A DNA stretch of 64,000 nucleotides from Phormidium tenue FACHB-886. Lineage in GTDB: Bacteria; Cyanobacteriota; Cyanobacteriia; Elainellales; Elainellaceae. The stretch is taken from assembly GCF_014764505.1 (NCBI RefSeq), contig NZ_JACXWX010000007.1:217242-281241 (forward strand). Direction: 5' to 3'. Of the stretch, positions 59,237-64,000 are shown piece after piece. The notes under the pieces are model-generated. The model did no database searches. It was not told the origin of the DNA and saw only the letters and a list, made by a program, of their open reading frames with translations. A program made the translations under genes and the position numbers. Every line of letters starts with the position of its first letter. Positions within the stretch are counted from its first letter, which is position 1.

Positions 59237-61090
59237 TCACCTTACAACCTGAGCAGCAACAATCGAGATTAGCAAATTTGGCTCAATGGGCTTAGGTAGG
59301 TGCTCGTTGAAACCTGCTGCAATTGCCTGCAGACGATCGTCTGCAGCCGCGTATGCGCTAAGAGCGATCGCGGGTAGCCGCCGCAGAGCTTCTGTCGGCA
59401 TTGCCCTGATCTGCCGGATCAGCGCGTAGCCGTCTTGTTCAGGCATGCCGATATCGCTAATTAGAATATCAAATTGGCAGTGAGCAACAGCGTGAAGCGC
59501 TTGTTCTACCGAAGCAACAGCCGTCACCCGAGCGCCTGCTTGCTCCAGCACGGCAGTGAGGATAGCTTGGGCATCTGGCTGGTCGTCTACTATTAGCACA
59601 TGCAGGCGCTCGAGCTGGACGGCAGTCGCAACGGGCGCAGCTTCAGTGCTGCGGGCAGCAGGCAGGTCTACCCGTAACGGCAGCCGCACCACAAAAGTAG
59701 AGCCTTGCCCTACCCCTAAGCTGCTTGCCTCAATGGTACCGCCATGCATTTCTACGAGGTGACGGGCGATCGTCAGCCCCAGCCCCAGCCCCCCGTGCGA
59801 TCGGGTGGTGACTCGTTCGGCTTGCCAAAACCGCTCAAACAGATAAGGCAGCAGCTCAGAACTAATGCCACAGCCCGTATCGCGGATGGTAATCACCACC
59901 TCACCTTGGGCTTGCTCCAGCCGCATCTCTACCTGTCCTTGCTTGGGGGTGAACTTGATGGCATTCGAGAGCAAGTTCCACACCACCTGCTGCAGCCGAT
60001 TGAAATCGCCAAACACGATAAACTCAGACGGCGCTAGCGTAAACTGCAGATCGATCGTCTTGGCTTGGGCGGCAAGCTGCACAGTGTCAAGTGCTTCTGT
60101 AAGGACTGCCTTTAAGTTCACAGGGTGCGACTGTAGACTCAGCTTGCCCTGGATGATCCGCGAGATATCCAGCAGATCGTCAATGAGCTGCGCCTGCAGT
60201 TTGGCGTTCCGCTTAATGGTATCTAGGGCGCGATCCACCTGCGTTTCTTCCAGAGACCTTGATTGCAACAGCTCTGCCCAGCCCAAAATTGGATTGAGCG
60301 GCGATCGCAGCTCATGGGACACTACCGCCAAAAATTCGTCTTTCATGCGGTTGGCTTGCATTAGCGCGGCGGCTTGCTGGTGTAGCGCTTCTTCGAGCTG
60401 CTGGCGCTGGACAAGTTCATCGGCTAGGTCGCGGTTGACCATCTCAGCCAGCCTCACCTTCAGCCGTGCTTCTTCGAGCTGCTGCCGCTCTGTGGTGTCG
60501 TGCAGCAGCCAGCGCAAGCCTACTATGCCACCGTGTCCTCCTTCTACCACGGTAACGGTTAGGGTTGCCTCAAAGGGGAGTTCTCCTCGGGGCTGCAGCT
60601 GCACGACCCACTCTTGCCGGTGCTCGTGCTCTAGCTGCATCAGGTTTCTTCGAAAAGTCTGTCGCTCGTCTACCGCTACAAAGATGATGAAAGGCTTGCC
60701 GATCATACGAGCTGGCGAAATGCCAAGCATATCGGCAGCCGCTCGATTTGCCTCTCGAATGACCCCGTCCGGTGTTGTAACTAAATAGCCATCTGGTGCA
60801 AACTCAAATAGATCTTGATAGCGCCGCCGCTCTTCTTCTATAGTTTCTTGAGCCTGAGCTAGCGCTTGATTTTGCTCAAATAGCTCTGCTTGAACAACTT
60901 GCAGTTCTTCTAGCGCTACATTAAGTTCTTCAATCGCCATGAGGAGAGGTTCTGTATCCGCATCAGAAACAGATCGCTGGGTGTATTCCAACAAAACCCC
61001 TACCTGTTGATTGAGGAATTCTACTTGTTCATCTAGCTGTTCTCGTTCCACCGCAACTCTGTTTACCCTCCCACGCGCTAAATAAGCCAT
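59237..61090 (-). CDS. Hybrid histidine kinase: PAS, HisKA, HATPase, receiver
   Basis: The protein has 617 residues. An N-terminal coiled region (1-85) leads into PAS (about 90-200; DLFEFAPDGYLVTTPDGVIREANRAAADML). HisKA has the box AVVSHELRSPLNPILGWAELL, and the ATPase has N box VVWNLLSNAIKFTP, G1 RDTGCGIS and G2 GGLGLGLTIARHLVEMHGG. A C-terminal receiver (LHVLIVDDQPDAQ, phosphoacceptor in FDILISDIGMP, Lys in LPKPIE) completes it. No membrane segments are seen. It is the first gene of an operon with the PAS-Crp regulator, whose PAS domain is clearly related, so both may sense the same cue. Confidence 0.92.
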   Translation of the reverse strand: MAYLARGRVNRVAVEREQLDEQVEFLNQQVGVLLEYTQRSVSDADTEPLLMAIEELNVALEELQVVQAELFEQNQALAQAQETIEEERRRYQDLFEFAPDGYLVTTPDGVIREANRAAADMLGISPARMIGKPFIIFVAVDERQTFRRNLMQLEHEHRQEWVVQLQPRGELPFEATLTVTVVEGGHGGIVGLRWLLHDTTERQQLEEARLKVRLAEMVNRDLADELVQRQQLEEALHQQAAALMQANRMKDEFLAVVSHELRSPLNPILGWAELLQSRSLEETQVDRALDTIKRNAKLQAQLIDDLLDISRIIQGKLSLQSHPVNLKAVLTEALDTVQLAAQAKTIDLQFTLAPSEFIVFGDFNRLQQVVWNLLSNAIKFTPKQGQVEMRLEQAQGEVVITIRDTGCGISSELLPYLFERFWQAERVTTRSHGGLGLGLTIARHLVEMHGGTIEASSLGVGQGSTFVVRLPLRVDLPAARSTEAAPVATAVQLERLHVLIVDDQPDAQAILTAVLEQAGARVTAVASVEQALHAVAHCQFDILISDIGMPEQDGYALIRQIRAMPTEALRRLPAIALSAYAAADDRLQAIAAGFNEHLPKPIEPNLLISIVAAQVVR

Positions 61091-61921
61091 ATTTACTAAA
61101 AGTTTTATGTTTTTATTTAATCAAGTCTTTTGAATAGAGCTTTACCAAGGCTTCTATAAGAGATATTTCATTTAAAAACTGTCAACATCTCACTCAAGGT
61201 GCATCTTGTCTTAAGCAGAATAATAAAGCAGTAATTTTACAATTCTTTACAAAATTGCGATGCCCCTGCAATTATCAATACCGGAAATATTCAAATAGTT
61301 TGTATTTCCAATAACAGTTTCATTTAAAGAATGATTCTTCCTGGTTAATAAAGCATCCTTCCAAAGTTGATTTAAAAGAACATTAAGTATCTCCATAGGA
61401 TAGGACGTGCTTTTTAAGCAGCAACCCGGTATTAAATAGCAACCGTAGGCAATTAAGCGATCGAATAAACAGCAAAATAATTATCTGATTATCGTACTGG
61501 TAGAGACCATCTAAACAGTATCAAATATTCTTCGAAGGCTCCCTCAACTCCTCGCCTAAGTAGAGTTTCGAGTTGATTCCTGCTCAAAATTCTCCGAATT
61601 TCGGGCAATTTAGACATAATTTCGGCTAGTTTAAGATGCTATTAGCGCTTCTTACAAGAATGTCAGGAAAGTCTTTTTTATACCGCTATGTTTTGACCCC
61701 TCTAAATTCTCCTTTCGCGCGAGAATTTGAATCCCTCCTAACCCCTTTGAAACAGGGAGGAGCCAAACACCCTCTTAAATTTCCTAGATTGACCGCGCTG
61801 CATCACGCCCGCTACACCTACTAATTCATTTTCGATTTTTGGTCACCCGGTAGGTCGAGAAGAAATAGTATTAATCCCTGAGTTAAATGCTAAAAGAATA
61901 GAGGCTTATCTATACCTGGCT
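61091..61921. other. 831-bp AT-rich intergenic region
   Basis: It holds the hybrid-kinase promoter and, at about 61690-61770, a decayed repeat-like segment: CCTCTAAATTCTCC, the inverted repeat AAATTCTC/GAGAATTT, and CCCTCCTAACCCC followed by GGGAGG. A 62-codon frame (61636-61824) covering it is not considered a gene. Confidence 0.45.
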
Positions 61922-62485
61922 ATGCTTTTGTCCTATTTGAAGAAAAGCCTAAAGTTAAGTTGGTTTCGGAGTGTAGGTACTTGGGCAGACGCTGATCAGA
62001 TGGCGTTGAATTATGCTTTTAATAACCCCGATATTAAACTATCAATAAAAATTATGTGTAGTCAATCCGGGCGGCAATTCTTTAAGCACAAAATATCTGA
62101 GCAAAACATTAAGTACGCCCGACTCCATGCTGAAGCAATGCGCCAGCATGGAAAAGATGTTGAGCAAATTGGTTTTTACGCTAAAAAACGCAAGCTTTTT
62201 AAGGCAGATCCGGAAGAAGTAACAGAGAATCATCTGGAATCAATTGAACGGCTGGGGCAGGAGATACAGTTGCAAGCCCAAATTTCTCTTATCCATACTG
62301 AGGCAGTGGAGAAAGCGGGTGGGCGATCGGTGCGAAACTATACTGCATTAAATGAGGCGCACATCAAAGCAGTTAAAGCGCATGTTGCAGCCAATAGGTT
62401 GCTATTAGCGGCAATTGAAGAGATGGTGCAGCACCGGCCGCAGCAGAGTAAAAATGAAGCCAACTGCGAAGATAAAGAGGGGTAG
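61922..62485 (+). CDS. Hypothetical helical protein
   Basis: This 187-residue protein is not recognised. It is highly charged and mostly helical, with no membrane segment. Residues 70-170 are rich in His, Glu, Lys and Ala (NIKYARLHAEAMRQHGKDVEQ, LQAQISLIHTEAVEKAGG, NEAHIKAVKAHVAANRLLLAAIEE). No clear ribosome binding site is present at ATG 61922. It precedes the CheB-type gene by 110 bp on the same strand, so a link to that signalling gene is possible. Confidence 0.6.
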   Translation: MLLSYLKKSLKLSWFRSVGTWADADQMALNYAFNNPDIKLSIKIMCSQSGRQFFKHKISEQNIKYARLHAEAMRQHGKDVEQIGFYAKKRKLFKADPEEVTENHLESIERLGQEIQLQAQISLIHTEAVEKAGGRSVRNYTALNEAHIKAVKAHVAANRLLLAAIEEMVQHRPQQSKNEANCEDKEG

Positions 62486-62595
62486 CACAGCCTCACAGCA
62501 TGCAGACTGACAACATTCAAACTGACAACATTCAAAGACAGATGCGTTGGCGATTCAAACACAACCCCTACCTAGGAGAATTTAAGGAGACTTGA

Positions 62596-63669
62596 ATGTC
62601 TAATCGCAACATTATTGTGATTGGAGCTTCTGCAGGTGGGGTAGAAGCGATGCTGCAGTTGGTGCAGGCTCTGCCGCCTGATCTCCCCGCTGCTGTGTTT
62701 GTGATAGTTCACTTTCCAAGTAACGGCACTAGCCTGTTGCCTGGTATTTTAGGGCGTGCAGGGAAGTTGCCCGCTGTTCATCCTCAAGCGGGCGATCGCA
62801 TCCAGTCCGGCACAATTTACATTGCCCCGCCCAACTACCATTTGATCTTAAGACGGGATTGGATTCAGCTTTCCAACGGACCTAGAGAAAATGGTCATCG
62901 TCCGGCGATCGATACTCTCTTTCGGAGTGCTGCCAAAGCATACGGGCAGCAGGTCATTGGTGTGATTTTGTCGGGCACGTTGGATGATGGGGCGGCAGGA
63001 CTAACCACCATCAAGCGGTACGGCGGGATTGCCATCGTGCAAGACCCGGAAGAAGCCTTATTTAGCGGTATGCCCAGAAGCGCGATCGCTGCTGTCGGAG
63101 TGGATCACGTTTTGCCCCTCGCTAAGATTGCTGAAGCTTTAGTGGAACGATCCCAAGAGCAAGTTACAGGAGAGATTGCAATGTCTAACCCTGAAAGCCC
63201 TGATGCAAACTCTGAAACTAAGCAAGACGGTTTGGCAGAAGCTGAGATCGTTCAGCGAGATAAACAAGCGCTAGAACAAGGCGAACGCTCCGGACAGCCT
63301 TCAATGCTAACCTGCCCAGATTGCGGCGGCGTGCTGTGGGAGTTGGGCGATCGCACTTTGTTGCGCTATCGCTGCCATGTAGGGCATGCTTACTCGGCAG
63401 ATACCCTGTTTGAAGAACAAGGGGAAGCTGTGGAAGTGGCGCTTTGGACGGCCCTACGAGCGCTAGAGGAAAAAGCAGCGCTGACACGTCGGATGGCTCA
63501 CCAGTCCCGTGACCAGCAGCGTTTTCGTTCAGCAGCACGTTTTTTGGAACAGGCAGACGAGATCACCACTCAGGCAGAGACTATCCGTCAGGTGATTTAC
63601 AAGACTGAGCGGGAGATCACAGCCCGGCTGCAAAGCCAGCAAGAGGCAGGAAATGGAGGAAGTGGATGA
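62596..63669 (+). CDS. CheB-type protein-glutamate methylesterase
   Basis: The protein has 357 residues. The N-terminal methylesterase domain (1-185) has the catalytic triad Ser12 (IGASAGG), His39 (VIVHFPSNG) and an Asp in SGTLDDGAAG (130/131). The usual N-terminal receiver is absent. A linker (about 195-230) leads to a zinc-ribbon-like block LTCPDCGGVLWELG...YRCHVGHAYS, then a helical tail. Stand-alone CheB domains with this C-terminal Cys block are found in cyanobacteria and other bacteria, often near CheR-PAS-kinase fusions. It removes methyl groups from receptor glutamates or acts in a related pathway. No cheR is in the window. Confidence 0.9.
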   Translation: MSNRNIIVIGASAGGVEAMLQLVQALPPDLPAAVFVIVHFPSNGTSLLPGILGRAGKLPAVHPQAGDRIQSGTIYIAPPNYHLILRRDWIQLSNGPRENGHRPAIDTLFRSAAKAYGQQVIGVILSGTLDDGAAGLTTIKRYGGIAIVQDPEEALFSGMPRSAIAAVGVDHVLPLAKIAEALVERSQEQVTGEIAMSNPESPDANSETKQDGLAEAEIVQRDKQALEQGERSGQPSMLTCPDCGGVLWELGDRTLLRYRCHVGHAYSADTLFEEQGEAVEVALWTALRALEEKAALTRRMAHQSRDQQRFRSAARFLEQADEITTQAETIRQVIYKTEREITARLQSQQEAGNGGSG

Positions 63670-64000
63670 AATGAAGTGGGCTGAATAGTTCTGCGTGTTG
63701 AAGGTTTCTAGTTTTAGCTTGCGCAATGTGAGTGCTCAAAGGTTGATAATGTTCTGGGGGGGTAGCCGCTTCCCGAAGTTTGAAGACTTTGGGTAGTTTA
63801 GATAGCCTTTCAGAATGCCTGCGGGTGTTTGAACAGCTGTTGTTTATAGCTTGAGGGTAGGAATCTCCACAATCTTGTGATCTAGCTCCCTCGTGGAAGA
63901 GGGGAATTGAATGGTTTAAAATTTTTTTCTTTAAAGTGAAACTTATTAAAGGCTCTGCATTGCCCCTTAATCAGGGGATTAAGGGGCAATGCAGAGCCTT
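63670..64000. other. Terminal intergenic region
   Basis: These 331 bp have no gene. They end in the perfect inverted repeat at 63949-64000, listed separately. Confidence 0.45.
63949..64000. repeat. Perfect 24-bp inverted repeat at the window end
   Basis: AAGGCTCTGCATTGCCCC... (63949-63972) is exactly complementary to 63977-64000, with loop AGGG. The arms reach the last base of the window, so the true length is not known. It could be a strong terminator of a convergent gene or a palindromic repeat element. Confidence 0.8.

Noticed and set aside
59865..60788. 307-codon plus-strand frame opposite the hybrid kinase
   Set aside because: Very Ser/Arg/Cys-rich, mirrors the coding strand of a well-supported kinase, no family.
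1..64000. CRISPR array, tRNA, rRNA or tmRNA genes
   Set aside because: The direct repeats found are either adjacent without spacers or spaced like iterons. No TTCGA-containing T-arm with a matching acceptor stem was seen by eye; a covariance-model scan would be decisive.

Overview
The window is chromosomal DNA of a cyanobacterium. The octamer GCGATCGC and its variants (the HIP1 repeat of cyanobacteria) recur through almost all of it. Many genes belong to families known only or mainly from cyanobacteria: DUF3531, DUF3155, DUF3747 with SLH repeats, SipA, FtsH3-type FtsH, the rbp-rpsU pair and CruE/CruH-like carotenoid enzymes. The genus cannot be named from this sequence. I found no rRNA, tRNA, CRISPR array or transposase.

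Layout. 0-12.3 kb: pyrD with a DUF3531 gene, a multi-GAF pseudo-kinase, a convergent STAS antagonist and receiver-PP2C phosphatase pair (partner switching), a SWIM zinc-finger protein, a methyltransferase, uvrC, the RNA-binding protein and S21 pair, and a DUF3155 gene. 12.7-18.8 kb: a Hik2-like histidine kinase, an SLH-domain envelope protein, a murein amidase and an MsrP-type methionine sulfoxide reductase. 19.4-26.6 kb: a V4R-like protein, a MarR-GNAT fusion behind a run of inverted repeats, pyrF, a coiled-coil protein, an SDR and an ABC-2 exporter. 26.8-30.5 kb: a MarR regulator followed by a FAD desaturase with an embedded Rieske domain and a Rieske oxygenase, best read as an aromatic-carotenoid (synechoxanthin-type) locus. 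30.5-43.9 kb: a VOC protein, sipA, ftsH, mannose-1-phosphate guanylyltransferase, LCP, a pentapeptide protein, glutaminase, DUF3352, MltA and a CPA1 antiporter. 44.0-48.6 kb: two GH13 glycan enzymes flanking a small membrane protein. 48.7-51.0 kb: an AT-richer segment without CGATCG sites, carrying a polysaccharide deacetylase and an internally deleted WecB/TagA glycosyltransferase. 51-52.3 kb: a TIGR02587/TIGR02588-like membrane pair.

52.3-55.9 kb is the most unusual part. An archaeo-eukaryotic-type primase-like protein diverges from a probable replication initiator. Between them lie nine same-strand copies of GTTACAG, spaced like plasmid iterons, and a long stem-loop that runs into the initiator start codon. 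It looks like a complete plasmid-type replication module, and since it contains HIP1 sites it is probably an old resident. 55.8-63.7 kb holds signalling genes: a histidine kinase, a PAS-Crp regulator in operon with a PAS-kinase-receiver hybrid, an unknown protein and a CheB-type methylesterase. The window ends inside or at the edge of a perfect 24-bp inverted repeat.

Envelope and polysaccharide functions (amidase, MltA, LCP, SLH protein, deacetylase, GDP-mannose synthesis) and sensory or regulatory proteins dominate the gene content. Family assignments were made by reading motifs and from memory; no database search was run.
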